NCBI GenBank assembly: GCA_030295235.1
Contig: AP026124.1
Coordinates: 2,356,001 to 2,420,000 of the forward strand
Source of the DNA: Fistulifera solaris
Lineage: Eukaryota; Bacillariophyta; Bacillariophyceae; Naviculales; Stauroneidaceae
Reading direction: 5' to 3'
Length of the DNA: 64,000 nt
Positions within the stretch are counted from its first letter, which is position 1. Every line of letters starts with the position of its first letter. The position numbers and the translations under genes are program-made. The notes under the pieces are model-generated. The model was not told where the DNA came from, searched no databases, and was given only the letters and a program-made list of their open reading frames with translations. Below, one piece after another: positions 1 to 9,766 of this stretch.

Positions 1-565
1 ATAAAATGTGTTGAGTCTTGGTGTCTCTATTTCTGTTCTACTTCGGCTTTTCTTCTCTGCGGCTTGCTGCACTTTTTGTTTAGCTTTAATGAATTAATAA
101 GTGATAAGTGATAACCAGTAGGGTAGAGGCCCTCTCCCCTCTCCCCCGAGAGCCTCTCCCTCTCAGACTTCAGACTGGAGATTGTCTATGGTCCATTGTG
201 TAGTCTTTGGTCTATCTTAGACTAACCATAAACGCTATGTGTTCTTAGATCAAGGACACCACGTGTCAGTCTATGCTCTACTGCCCGACGTCTTAAATCC
301 AAGACTAAACCAATAAGATACCTGTAAGAATTGAGCAATGGGTTGAAAGCGCGTGGCCAATTACCGCGAAAGTGATTACAGCATACAATGGAGAAGCAAC
401 ATCCATTTGCCGATTGGACTTCGGTGTGGACCAAGGTCACCACTCCGAACGTCACAAAAGCCGAAGCTATCTACTACGTAAAGGTTGGAACATCCCATTC
501 AGCACCCCAGCCCCACATTACCCCGCTCTCTTTTAACGTGTACGCGGAGCAGGGCTATTTGATTG
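1..565. other. Upstream intergenic region with pyrimidine-rich tract
   Basis: No supported gene. The notable element is a strongly C/T-rich tract at about 131-172. A 67-codon ATG-initiated frame at 388-591 overlaps the start of the HMG gene in another frame and has no recognisable domain. This stretch is the probable promoter and 5-prime UTR of the HMG-box gene. Confidence 0.5.
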
Positions 566-1624
566 ATGAAGCGGCAACATTTTACCTGTAGCGCCTTAAT
601 GAATAGAAAAGAAAGCTCCAACGGGTCACCGTGTGAGGGTGGCTCTAACCCGTCCACCAGGATTGAAGATTCTGAGTCGCCAAAGAAGAGGAAAAGCGGT
701 GATGGAGACGGTCAAGGCAAGCTTAGGCCAAAACGCCCTTTGACGGGATACAACCGGTTTTTCAAGGAAGAAAGAGTCAGATGGATGGAGCAGCAATCAA
801 ATAGCGGAACGGAGGAGGTAAATTCGATGGAGAAGAAGCAGACCTTTCTGACCATGGGCAAGGAAATCAGTGCCAGGTGGGTTCGCCTCCCACGCGAGCA
901 GAAAGAAAAGTATGTTGCCGAGTACGACAAAGAAATGTTTCAGTATCGTATTGATGTTGAAAACCACAATAGGGAGAAGGAACGCACGACTGCTCATGAT
1001 TGTGTTGCTGAGAGAGAGATAGACGAATCGGATTTGAAGGAACGAAGAGCGCAAGGACAAACTTCGGTCGACTGCTCGGCACCAGGGTCAAGTTCTCAAG
1101 GATCGATCGCCACAAATGTACTCCTGCAACGGCAGATGCTGGCAAATAACATGGCTTCGCGATCGATATTTAACCTCAATTCTTCCGCCACAGAACGTGC
1201 ACTCAATCAACTTTACCAAGAATGTCAATTTGGACTGCTTTTACAGCAACGCCTACTCGAGCGGCAAGTGCAGCGCGAGTGCCATTTACTAGCGCTCATG
1301 TCGCTCATGGGGGGGGGGGGGGGGGGGGGAAGCAGTGCCGTTGATACACAAGCTCCAAATTCCACCCTTCCCAATTTCCCGGGGACTGTTTCGGCCTCTT
1401 CCTACGGTGTTTTGTTAAGTGAAAACGTGCAAGTGCCTCTGCCGGAATATGTGCTAGGAGACTTGGTCGGGACAAGCAATACATACGCTGCGCTACCACG
1501 GCCCTTCAGTAGCGTAGGGACTGGAAACATGTCAACACGCGGGTACGAGCAGTTACTGCTATCTTCGCTTCTTCAACAAAGAGCTCGACAACAGCACAAT
1601 CACCCATCTTCAAACAACTCTTAA
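566..1624 (+). CDS. HMG-box DNA-binding protein
   Basis: A nuclear high-mobility-group protein of about 352 aa. One HMG box lies at roughly residues 55-130. It begins after a basic KKRK-type nuclear signal and shows the family pattern: PKRPLTGYNRFF at the start, then WVRL and a YDKEMFQYR helix near the end. The box has an insert of about ten residues between helices 1 and 2. The C-terminal half is Gln/Leu-rich and low complexity and contains a glycine run encoded by 21 consecutive G. The first ATG of the frame is at 566; a second at 599 is an alternative. No intron is needed. The box supports DNA bending or binding; its targets cannot be told. The G run makes the downstream frame sensitive to length errors, although the downstream residues look protein-like. 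Confidence 0.8.
   Translation: MKRQHFTCSALMNRKESSNGSPCEGGSNPSTRIEDSESPKKRKSGDGDGQGKLRPKRPLTGYNRFFKEERVRWMEQQSNSGTEEVNSMEKKQTFLTMGKEISARWVRLPREQKEKYVAEYDKEMFQYRIDVENHNREKERTTAHDCVAEREIDESDLKERRAQGQTSVDCSAPGSSSQGSIATNVLLQRQMLANNMASRSIFNLNSSATERALNQLYQECQFGLLLQQRLLERQVQRECHLLALMSLMGGGGGGGSSAVDTQAPNSTLPNFPGTVSASSYGVLLSENVQVPLPEYVLGDLVGTSNTYAALPRPFSSVGTGNMSTRGYEQLLLSSLLQQRARQQHNHPSSNNS
1309..1329 (+). repeat. 21-bp poly-G run inside the HMG-box ORF
   Basis: Twenty-one consecutive G on the plus strand encode a glycine stretch. The run could form a G-quadruplex and is expected to be length-unstable. Its true length is uncertain because homopolymers elsewhere in this window look miscalled. Confidence 0.95.
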
Positions 1625-1715
1625 ACCTAATAGGCGAAAGACGCTTCGCTTCTACTATCGGACGTTACTTAAATAGTCTGTGGAATAGCAAGCTGCTTGT
1701 CCATGCCTCAGTTTC

Positions 1716-2051
1716 TTACTTTTTTCTTGAAGTAGGACGATCTACTTCGCTCAATCTCCTTTTGGCTCGCGCCCCCGACTGCATTCCCAAAGAGGCTTCT
1801 TCGTCCATGACATTGCCCAGACTGCTAGTTAAGACACCAACACCCACCAAAAGTCCCAATCCTACTAAAACTGGCACGTATGGCGGAGGTAACTCAGCGA
1901 GTTCCACGGCGTCAGCGGCCAAAGCGGCTGGCGCCGTTGCGAATACGGCGGCAGTTGTCAATTGTGGCAGCACCGGCCGGAGGTCGCGCATAGGCGACGT
2001 GAGTCCCCAAGCGCTCGACAAAGTCATAAGCAGTAGCAACATTGTCCTCAT
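1716..2051 (-). CDS. Small plastid (thylakoid-type) single-span membrane protein, unknown
   Basis: A 111-residue protein with stacked targeting signals. Residues 1-16 form a hydrophobic signal peptide ending in a SAWG-L site, like the ASAF motif of diatom plastid preproteins. An Ala-rich stretch ends in an ALAA-type lumenal cleavage site near residue 45. One transmembrane helix (about 57-77, VPVLVGLGLLVGVGVLTS) follows. A charged tail begins DEEASLG and GARAKR. The layout suggests a thylakoid membrane protein of about 65 residues after processing. The family was not recognised. The last 20 codons may be out of frame: one extra G near 1750 would give a more natural basic tail with a SYFKKK-like end. 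The targeting inference is fairly firm and the function unknown. Confidence 0.65.
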   Translation of the reverse strand: MRTMLLLLMTLSSAWGLTSPMRDLRPVLPQLTTAAVFATAPAALAADAVELAELPPPYVPVLVGLGLLVGVGVLTSSLGNVMDEEASLGMQSGARAKRRLSEVDRPTSRKK

Positions 2052-2401
2052 GCTTGTTTTAAAAGAGGTGCGGTTTAAACAGACTATAATATCTTTGTGG
2101 TTTTATGCTTGCATTGTTGTGTCGTTAATTTTATTGTTAAAGTGCAAAACTGTAGTGCGTGTGGGTACTTGTACGGTACTTACAAATGTATAGCTGACCG
2201 ACCAGGGCCTCTTTAAGCTTCTTGTACCGTAGCGACACATAAGAAAAAAAAATTAGACACATGTCATCCCGGTTCAAAGAACTAGAGCGGAATCAAGTCT
2301 CTCGTTTCTCGGGTGCGAAGAATCAACGTTTCCATTTTCCATTAACAACAATAAATTTGAATCTGCCATGCTAGATGAACCCACGATCGCAACAAGTAAG
2401 T
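2052..2401. other. Intergenic region
   Basis: About 350 bp between two minus-strand genes. It holds the upstream region of the small plastid gene and the 3-prime end region of RBM22. It is AT-rich in places with an A9 run near 2244. No gene or RNA seen. Confidence 0.5.
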
Positions 2402-3610
2402 CTAAGACGCTGCACTACCTAACCGCGAAGGATCAGTGCTCGGGTAATGAGGTTTCGGCCCAGCGCCCTTAGCCGCTTGCTTCTGCTGCCGTGCCGCCAA
2501 AACCTCTGGAGGTAACTTGATTGTGGTTGTCAACGGTACTTTTCTTTTCTTATCGTTACTCTCTGTAGATCCGGGCGGAGGCGGAAGTACGACTTGGGCT
2601 TTCTTGGGTGCACTTGCGTCGCCTTGATTAGCAGCGGCGGCGGTGGAGGATTCGCCATGCTTGGGTGCGCGAGCCCAAGCAACGTACAAGCTTTTTCCTA
2701 ACAGCTCTTTTCGATGTGTCCGAGCAATGGCCAGCTGCGCAGCTTCCGGCTGCGTGTACTCGACAAAAGCTTGTCCTTTATCTGGTTGCGCCCGAACACT
2801 CACAATTTCCCCGTATGCATAATAGTAGTCACGAACGGCTTGTTCGGTGAGAGCTGGGAAAGGCGGTTCTCCCTGAAAGCGCACGTACACCGTTGCGCGC
2901 GCCTTATTGTAACCATCTTCTTCTTGCTGTTTCTCCTCTTCCTGTTCCATTTTGCGCTTCCGTCCCAAAATTTTGTTCGCCACTGGATCATGCGTTCCAA
3001 AAAATCGGTCCTTTGTGTTTTGTTTCGCCATCGGATCGTCTCGATCACGCGGAAACTCGTGACGAAAGGGACACGTCGCTCCCCGATTGCACTCTCCACG
3101 GGCATAGAAACTACACAGTTTAGGTAAGTTTCGCTCGTAGCGAGGTTCCATCTGAGCCATAGATTGTAGGGTTGCTTCGGCAACCGCATTCGGTTCCGCC
3201 ACCAAATTGATTCCCTGCTCTAACATTCGGTTCTGTTGCTGAGTATAATAAGCACGATTGGCTTGGCTTTGGGGAACTGCTGCAACACTGCTGGCGCTTC
3301 CGGATTCGCGAAGGATCTTGTCTCGAACTTGAACAGGAAGACCATACTTCAAATCATAGACACAGACCTGACAGACATTTTTAGCTTCCGCACAGCTTCG
3401 GCATATCTCAACTTTCTTTAAACGTCCTTTTGTTCCAGCTTGAAACGCAAACACAGTGAAAGGCGTCTCGCAGACACTGCACTTCTTCCCGAACGGTTGC
3501 TTTGTCATTCGAACGTAAGGATTGTCGCCTAAACATGTCTCACACACAAGGGGAAACTCGGTATCCTCCCACGATTGCTTCAAAGCATCTCTTTTAATGG
3601 GTGCCGACAT
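2402..3610 (-). CDS. RBM22: Pre-mRNA-splicing factor RBM22 / SLT11 (ECM2-Cwc2 type)
   Basis: A spliceosome component of 402 aa that in known homologs contacts U6 snRNA and the intron around the catalytic core (NineTeen-related complex). The N-terminus has the family's Cys-rich zinc region (CETC, CSVC, CRSC, CQVC). A single CCCH zinc finger follows near residue 165 (CSFYARGECNRGATCPFRH). An RRM spans about 237-310, with YVRF as RNP2-like and QAFVEY as RNP1-like. The tail is Pro/Ala/Lys-rich with a KKRK nuclear signal. Order of domains and length match RBM22. The ORF is intronless, starts at the first ATG (3610, MSAPIK) and shows no frameshift. Splicing role is established for the family and inferred here. 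Confidence 0.93.
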   Translation of the reverse strand: MSAPIKRDALKQSWEDTEFPLVCETCLGDNPYVRMTKQPFGKKCSVCETPFTVFAFQAGTKGRLKKVEICRSCAEAKNVCQVCVYDLKYGLPVQVRDKILRESGSASSVAAVPQSQANRAYYTQQQNRMLEQGINLVAEPNAVAEATLQSMAQMEPRYERNLPKLCSFYARGECNRGATCPFRHEFPRDRDDPMAKQNTKDRFFGTHDPVANKILGRKRKMEQEEEKQQEEDGYNKARATVYVRFQGEPPFPALTEQAVRDYYYAYGEIVSVRAQPDKGQAFVEYTQPEAAQLAIARTHRKELLGKSLYVAWARAPKHGESSTAAAANQGDASAPKKAQVVLPPPPGSTESNDKKRKVPLTTTIKLPPEVLAARQQKQAAKGAGPKPHYPSTDPSRLGSAAS

Positions 3611-4082
3611 TTGGATTTAACCGGAGACGGATAGAGGATGAAAAAACGATCCGCAGCAGCACAATGAATCAGTCAAAATGGTTTCTTCGGAAAAAATGCC
3701 GCAACGTATTTAAATGTTTTAATAAAACCGCAGGTTGGTGTTAAATCTCAGTTTGTTATGGTTTTTCTTGTAGATGTGTGTATTTGTTTGCCGCTTGCAA
3801 TGGGATCAATAATACGGGCAATTGTCGCGTACCTGGTATGGCAGCGCGATGGAGGCTGCGCGTGGGCGGCGAACAGCAGGTGTGCGAAGGACAGACATAA
3901 GTGATTTAATGTAGTCACGAACTGTGCATGAGTCGTCGTTGTTTGTATCATCCAAGTGCTTGGCTCATCAAAACAACGATAATAACGAAGTAGTTCAATA
4001 AAAGGCGAATAATTATTCGATCATGCAGTCGTCGACCGAAATTATTTGTCTGAGCTTGTAAACCGTCGCAAAATGGACGCTG
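3611..4082. other. Intergenic region
   Basis: Promoter side of RBM22 and the 3-prime flank of the next minus-strand gene. No conserved ORF, tRNA-like fold or repeat was noticed. Confidence 0.5.
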
Positions 4083-5031
4083 CTACGGGAAAGCGTCTAG
4101 AAACTCTGGGCCGTTGAACGTGAAACCGGCGTCAAGCAATTGCTGCAGTTGACCAGCTGTGATAATACCCGATTGCAACACCAAGTTATTGACACGACTG
4201 TCTGAAGGCCGAGATGGTCGCACGTCCGTCCAGGGATCGGGAAATACAACATCCGCTGGTTTGACATTCCCGAAATGATTACTTCGTGTGCGACTCACGG
4301 CACGGCGTTCCCATGGTTCCATTGGCTGAACCCGGGCAGATGATCGACGTGAAGCGGTACGACCCGTGGAGGGAGAAACTTTTGTCGACGTGCGTCTGGG
4401 AGTGGCGCCCCGCGGAGTTTGGATTTCCTTGGCAACTCTTGGCTTACGAGGCGGGGACAAGCTCGTTTCTTGACCGCCCTGGCTCCCCGATGACTTTTTT
4501 TGATCGTGGGGTGGTAGGAGGATCTTGCAGCGTACGTGATGTACGGGTTGATTGCTCCCCGGACCCATCGCGAGATGTGGAACTTCGTCGACGCGAAACG
4601 GACCCCGAGCGTTTTTGACTGTTTTGTCGGATGCTTGCTCTACGAGCCATGTTCTCATAATTTTCCAGATTCAAGCCGTCAGGAGAAGACTGATGAAAGC
4701 GTTCCAGCGTACGGTTAATTTGTGATCTGCTTTCGCTACTAACACTTTTTGGAGAGCTCTTTTTCTCGGGCCGTTCGTTCTTGTTTAGGTTGCGTATCAC
4801 TTTTTCCAATTCAAGAGCATTTAACGAACGATGGTGATCCATTTGGTCGGCTGCTCCCTTTCGTATTTTAACTTTGACGCGGAATTGCTGTTTCCCGGAC
4901 GAAGCTTCCTCGTCACTGGAGGGTGCAGTCGTTTCCGTGCGCAAGGAGAGCGTGCCTTCTCGCAATTTCGGGGAGGACTCTTGCGCTATCCTTGTAAGAC
5001 TATTTGATGCGGATTTCGGTCGAGCTGTCAT
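4083..5031 (-). CDS. Unknown Ser/Arg-rich protein A with C-terminal TGIIT-like motif (one frameshift)
   Basis: Not recognised. From ATG 5031 one frame is open to about 4444, and a second carries the sequence to a stop at 4083. They join at a run of seven T (4495-4501; A7 in the gene). Removing one base gives a continuous protein of about 315 aa. It is rich in Ser, Arg and Lys, with SR-like clusters (SRRRSSTSR) in the middle, and looks largely disordered. The last 40 residues are different: a compact hydrophobic motif LVLQSGIITAGQLQQLLDAG followed by FTF. The same motif ends the gene at 7296-8192 and, in damaged form, the locus between. The indel is more likely a sequence error than a broken gene, because both halves resemble the paralog. 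Confidence 0.6.
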
Positions 5032-5789
5032 GCTTGAATGGATTGTTTGATTACTACGTATCGTCTAACTTTCTTTGATGCAAGAGCGGTTGCTTTCATT
5101 GCCTCGCTATCTTGTTGTCAGTCTTGGGTGCGGTGTATTATGTGAGTGGCAATGACTTGCCAATTGCCGGTTTTCCGGTTTTCCTGGTAAAAATGACCTC
5201 GGATGTCAGATGTCACGTAGACATCATTATTTAAAATGTAGCGATGACCGAAACCGCAGAGGGAGAAAAAAAGATGTTTTAGAGGTAGTTGTTAGTTGTG
5301 TAATCGACGCAAAGCCCATTCAACATTCAAGCTCTTTGAGATCTCTTTGGTCCTATGTCCTATTTGCATTGACAAGGCGCCATAGTTTTTTCGATGCTAT
5401 ACTTTACTATTACTGCATACTCTTCCTGGACCCAGGAACGACAAATGACTTCGTGACTCACAATCTCAAGACTGACCATTTTCTACCTGGTAATAACTAA
5501 TACTCCGTAACTCCTTTTTCCTTTTTCGCTGTGACTTGATGGCAAAAACAGAAGCCGACATTATAGACACCATTGTGTTATTATTAGTCTACCGATCATA
5601 GCAAATAAGCCACCAACAACGACACACAAACGACTTCGCGCAATGGGCAAGCAGCTAGATTCTTCAGCGACAACTGCGAATTTGTCAGAGAAGTGACCGC
5701 CGAGTGAAGACTCGTACACCAATGGCACGCAACAAAACAGCAGGGGGGCGCCAATCAATTCGCTCGAAATATCTCTTTTGGAATTGGCA
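5032..5789. other. Intergenic region between divergent family genes
   Basis: Separates minus-strand gene A from the plus-strand locus B, so it probably holds both promoters. A 96-codon frame at 5210-5500 has no recognisable feature. Otherwise nothing supported. Confidence 0.45.
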
Positions 5790-6961
5790 ATGCCTTCTCC
5801 TTCTTCTGACAACATAACAGAAGAAGAATGCAACCAAAAGCGAGTTCGAAATTGGGACGATGTTGATCCGTTTCTCGAGGAAGACGTCATGCAGGCGACA
5901 GCAGCAGCGACTTGAGAAAGTCAGTTCTGCGACAGAACAGCGGTTTCAGACACCAAGAGCTCGAAGTTTCCAATGAGCGGGCGCGATGACGACGATCCAC
6001 AAGCCGTCATAGACCACTTAGTCGTCACAGCAGTAACCAGAGTTTGAATCAGTCAATAAAAATGCGTGATGACGATGACGAAGGGCCTAAATTACTCCAT
6101 CGATCCTTTCGCAGCATTTGCAGTCAAAGAAGCACGCGCCGCTCTGTGTCACGTCGTTTGGGGACACTTAACACCGTGTCATGCACGAGTAGAACACCAA
6201 CTCTGAGCGGTCAGCGTCATTGTAACGGCTTGCCTCGATCCAGAAGTTTATTGGGGTCTGAAATAAGGTCGGGCCAACGGAATGCGACTTGGGATGACAA
6301 CGACAATGAATCCTTGCCGAGTAAAAGTAATGGAAGTTTGGCCGATTTCTTGCGTCAACAAAATGCTGCCATACACTACAATAATCAGAAGAACAAAAGC
6401 AAACGGCTTCCCAGCACATTGTCCAGTATGACATCCCGATCTACACAGGATCCTCCTGCGCATAGCAACAGTCAATCCGCCGATGTTCCTCAACCGAAAA
6501 GTGAACGCTCCGATTCAATTGCTGATTTGCGACAGTCGTTGACGGAAGAGTATGTGGCTCATTCGTGTCGCCCCAACTTGCAGAAGGCATCCTCAAAGAA
6601 GAGACTCATTCATAGCAGTGTGATGGACTTCTTTCCCTTGGACACTTCTTGCGTGCAAACACAAGAGAAAATACATTAGCACGTGGTACAAATGGGCCTC
6701 GGTACCAAAGAGCAACTCCATAAAATTGTCAATGCTGAGTTTCATTTTGCTGTCATGTCAATGTCATGCCATCGAGCGGGTGATAAAGTATTATGCACTA
6801 AGTTTCCTGACGACAGCATTATGGATGATTCGGAAAGCCAAGAAAAAACGACTGCTTTCTCGAGTGGTTCACATGGGCTCTCATCTCTCATTCGCATCGT
6901 CAAACGAGAGAGAACGAAAGCGACAAACGAAGCTTGTGGAAGGTATTTTAGGTTTGCGTGA
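5790..6961 (+). pseudogene. Damaged member B of the Ser/Arg-rich TGIIT-motif family
   Basis: The main open stretch runs in one frame to a TAG at 6677-6679 and continues in the same frame to 6961. Upstream, the same frame reads as SR-rich protein (RKSVLRQNSG, then RRSTSRHRPLSRHSSN) but is broken by TGA at 5987-5989. Right after the TAG comes VVQMGLGTKEQLHKIVNAEF plus HF, which aligns with the C-terminal motif of members A and C. Middle parts are Ser/Arg/Asn-rich as in the relatives. An ATG-led 42-codon frame at 5790 (acidic, then a stop) may be the worn N-terminus. Two in-frame substitution-type stops suggest a decaying copy. Unannotated introns or sequence errors remain possible. The first in-frame ATG of the open stretch is at 6062. 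Confidence 0.5.
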
Positions 6962-7295
6962 CCTATGACTGGCGTAGTATTTTGCTTTTTGCTTTGTCCT
7001 TTTGTGATTTGTGACCGTTGACCTTAAATCCTTTTTCAGAGAGGCATAGTCGACTATCGCCCTTATTGTACTTCTAACAAGACCTTACAAGCTTTCACCT
7101 GGTTCGCTTCAAGTTCGAGCTGTAGAGATTGGAGAGAGAATGAAGAATACTGTGTTATTCCGTGGCGAAGCCGTAGTCCTGCTTTTGCCAAAAGCGATCA
7201 CGTTCTTTTTGTTATCCCATGCACCCCGCCCTGTTAAATGAATCATCGCCATCATTACATGCAAACATTTAATCGCAAAAGTATCTAAACAAACA

Positions 7296-8192
7296 ATGAG
7301 CCTCGCGTCAGAAAAAGAGACTTGCAGCACGGATAGCACGTTAGAAAGCAGCGGGTCCGAAGGAGATCATCACCCTAAAATCGTTCAGGCTTCCAAAAAG
7401 AAACTTGTCAAAGTCAAAGCGAGCACCACCTCACTCAGCGCTGAACAAGTTCAGAAGGCCTTGCGCAAAAGGCCAGAGGATGGTCATGCTTCTTCCAGCA
7501 GTTTAAGTACTTGTTTGCGGAAAATGCATTCCTCTTCTCAACCGACATTACAGGACTCTCGTTCCGTGTTTAGCAGAAGATCTACGCGATCCTCGAGTAC
7601 GGGTCGTCCCCGACAACACATGAACGGAACGCAGGAAAGTTGTCGGCGGGCTGTGGATCGCTGTCGTAGCAAAAGTCCAGGAAACCTTCGTCGCAGTCGG
7701 TCCGTTTCGAGACACCGAAGAAAGCAACAACCTGAAGACGATGAGAAAAGTTACGAATCATCCGCCCGTCATTTTAAGCGTGATGATTCTTCGTGTCCCG
7801 AACCGCAAATATCACGGAAGAAAGATGACATGGCGAGTGCAACTGTTGCTTCACAGCGGCGCAGTTCCAATTGCACTTCTGCGTCCAAATCTTTCCAACG
7901 AGGAATTTTGCGGTCCAAGAGCCAAGACCTTTCACCAGCCCCAAAGCGGGGCATTTTACAAGCTAATAGTACGGTCATTGGTCTAAGAAAGGTTCCAGAA
8001 AGGCAATCGAATGGAAATAATGGTGTCGATAACTGCCTTAAGAATACTGCTGCGAGCGACGAATCAAGTAATGTCAACACCAACACTGCAAAGAAAGATA
8101 CTGTCACGGAAATGGTAATGAAAACAGGGATTATCACTCAAAATCAGTTGGACGGGCTGATTGCGTCCGGATTTCTTTTCATTAAGGTATAG
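7296..8192 (+). CDS. Unknown Ser/Arg-rich protein C with C-terminal TGIIT motif
   Basis: An intact, intronless 298-aa ORF from ATG 7296. The N-terminus is acidic and Ser-rich, followed by a Lys/Val patch (KKKLVKVKAS). A long Ser/Arg-rich, probably disordered middle has SR-like repeats (RRSRSVSRHRR). The last 25 residues are MVMKTGIITQNQLDGLIASG then FLFIKV. This predicted short amphipathic helical hairpin is shared with the neighbours A and B and is the only obviously constrained part. Composition resembles nuclear or chromatin-associated SR-like or cytoskeletal regulators, but no known domain was recognised. The clustering with A and B indicates local duplication of this family. The function is unknown. 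Confidence 0.75.
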   Translation: MSLASEKETCSTDSTLESSGSEGDHHPKIVQASKKKLVKVKASTTSLSAEQVQKALRKRPEDGHASSSSLSTCLRKMHSSSQPTLQDSRSVFSRRSTRSSSTGRPRQHMNGTQESCRRAVDRCRSKSPGNLRRSRSVSRHRRKQQPEDDEKSYESSARHFKRDDSSCPEPQISRKKDDMASATVASQRRSSNCTSASKSFQRGILRSKSQDLSPAPKRGILQANSTVIGLRKVPERQSNGNNGVDNCLKNTAASDESSNVNTNTAKKDTVTEMVMKTGIITQNQLDGLIASGFLFIKV

Positions 8193-8988
8193 AGCAAGTG
8201 GGCGATTAAAATGAGTGACAACAAGTGAGATGCGGACAAGATCCATCTTGTTTGAGATATGTTATCTAACTGGACGGGAAGCAAGTCGCACACTCCTCTC
8301 AAGTTCGCACTTCAATCATCGAACCGTCTTTTTCATTATCTGCGTCTTGAGGATCCGTGACAGAACATCTCGTGACCAAAGAAACGATGGTCGCGGGTCT
8401 CAATCTCGGGTCATGGTCATGATGAGTGGATTGTGTGCTGCGTCTTGTCTTGTCTTGGCTACTACGTATAATCTACAAACTACCAGTACCAGTACAGTAC
8501 CCAACTTATGAATAATCATGCCAAGTTGTAACTTCTACTTTATTCGCATTCGCATGACCCGCACTCTGTCTTCGAGTTTGATTTTTTTGTGATTTTGCGA
8601 CAGGCACGACGAGATTCTCGTTTCATTTATTTTTTTACTTTTCATCATCCAGCATCCCACCCGTTTCCTGACGATAATCTGAACCAGAGTTACGGCGTGA
8701 TTCGTGATTATTAGTCTGAAATTAGAAGAAGGAGCTCTAAGTGTGTGTCATGTCGCAACAGGAACTCTAGTAGGACAACGACCAACGACTGAAACTACTG
8801 GCATGTGACTGTTACTGATAAACTGATGACAAGTGATGTACATTGGAGACGAGAGAACATTTTTAGCGAAAAGAGTCATTCCCTTCTCGCAAGTCCATAG
8901 GGCGGAAAAGTTTCCCCGCGAAAGCGAATGCGATGATTGAATTTGTAATTTTTCCTCATTTAAACCGCAAACTATTCTCCAGTTGACA
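8193..8988. other. Intergenic region
   Basis: About 0.8 kb without a supported gene. It has a short repetitive TACCAGTACC-like cluster at 8481-8500, one of several such palindromic motifs in this window, and T-rich stretches near 8580-8640. Confidence 0.5.
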
Positions 8989-9519
8989 ATGATGAAAGGA
9001 ATAATTGGTTTTTCTGCGCTACTATTTGTTAAAAGTAAGATCAAGAAACCCTTTAGTTTGTGAAACATAACGCTTTAGCCTTATCTCATTTTTGTGCTGT
9101 CTTATTTTGGAATAGACGTGCAGGGCTTCTCTGACATTTTCCCCAGGAGCCTGCAGCTCTGTGGTGGTGGTGGGGAAGATGACGGCGGAACAACCCCGCC
9201 TAGGAATTGCAGTAGTCTTATAGGACAAGGTCAATGTCAGAGTGCAGCAGATAAAACGTATGATTGGTGTAAAAACACGGTAGCGGATGCCCCAGAATGT
9301 CGCAAGGCAGCTGAAGACAATGCGTTTGCTGTTGGATGGGAATATTACGCCGAATCAAGAACGTGTTATATATTGTTTGACGACACTTTGAGTGAGAACG
9401 AGGTGCTACGGTTTTGCCCTAGTGGATACGCTACGAGCAATAGTGGTTATACCGGAACCGGATACCCTTCGAAGGTCGGGATAGACAGCCGATATGTCTG
9501 CTACAGTTGCCAGGATTGA
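8989..9519 (+). CDS. Small secreted cysteine-rich protein, unknown
   Basis: A two-exon gene recognised from the sequence. ATG 8989 starts a 14-residue hydrophobic signal (MMKGIIGFSALLFV). A donor GTAAGA at 9035 and acceptor ATAG ending at 9115 remove an 81-nt intron, and the second exon (9116-9519) continues in frame. The product is 149 aa. After the signal comes a Gly/Asp-rich linker. A domain of about 105 residues with nine cysteines follows (NC, QC, WC, EC, TC, FC, VCYSC and one earlier). A WEYYAES-TCYI segment recalls lectin or apple-like secreted folds, but no family was identified. Even without a family, signal peptide plus disulphide-rich domain point to the secretory route or cell surface. 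Confidence 0.65.
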
Positions 9520-9766
9520 AATCTTGTCCTGATCTTAGGAATAATTTATGTATAACTTTTTATGATTAGCACCGTTCTAGCAGCATTGATGAGAGTGTCG
9601 ACGACTCGTGGGACTCGGCACAGAATTACTGTTTGAAGAAACCACACGGTATCCCTCCATTACGACTTGTGGAAACGTCTAGAGAATCTACATTAAGAAC
9701 AAATGACCAGCGTTTCTACAACACAAATTAAAGTCAATTTTCGACCCTTGATTCGCTCCTTGGGTT

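Noticed and set aside
388-591. 67-codon ATG frame before the HMG gene
   Set aside because: No recognisable domain, overlaps the HMG start in another frame, and no splice that would join it usefully.
5210-5500. 96-codon plus-strand frame
   Set aside because: Low-complexity and without homology or signal features; lies in a likely divergent promoter.
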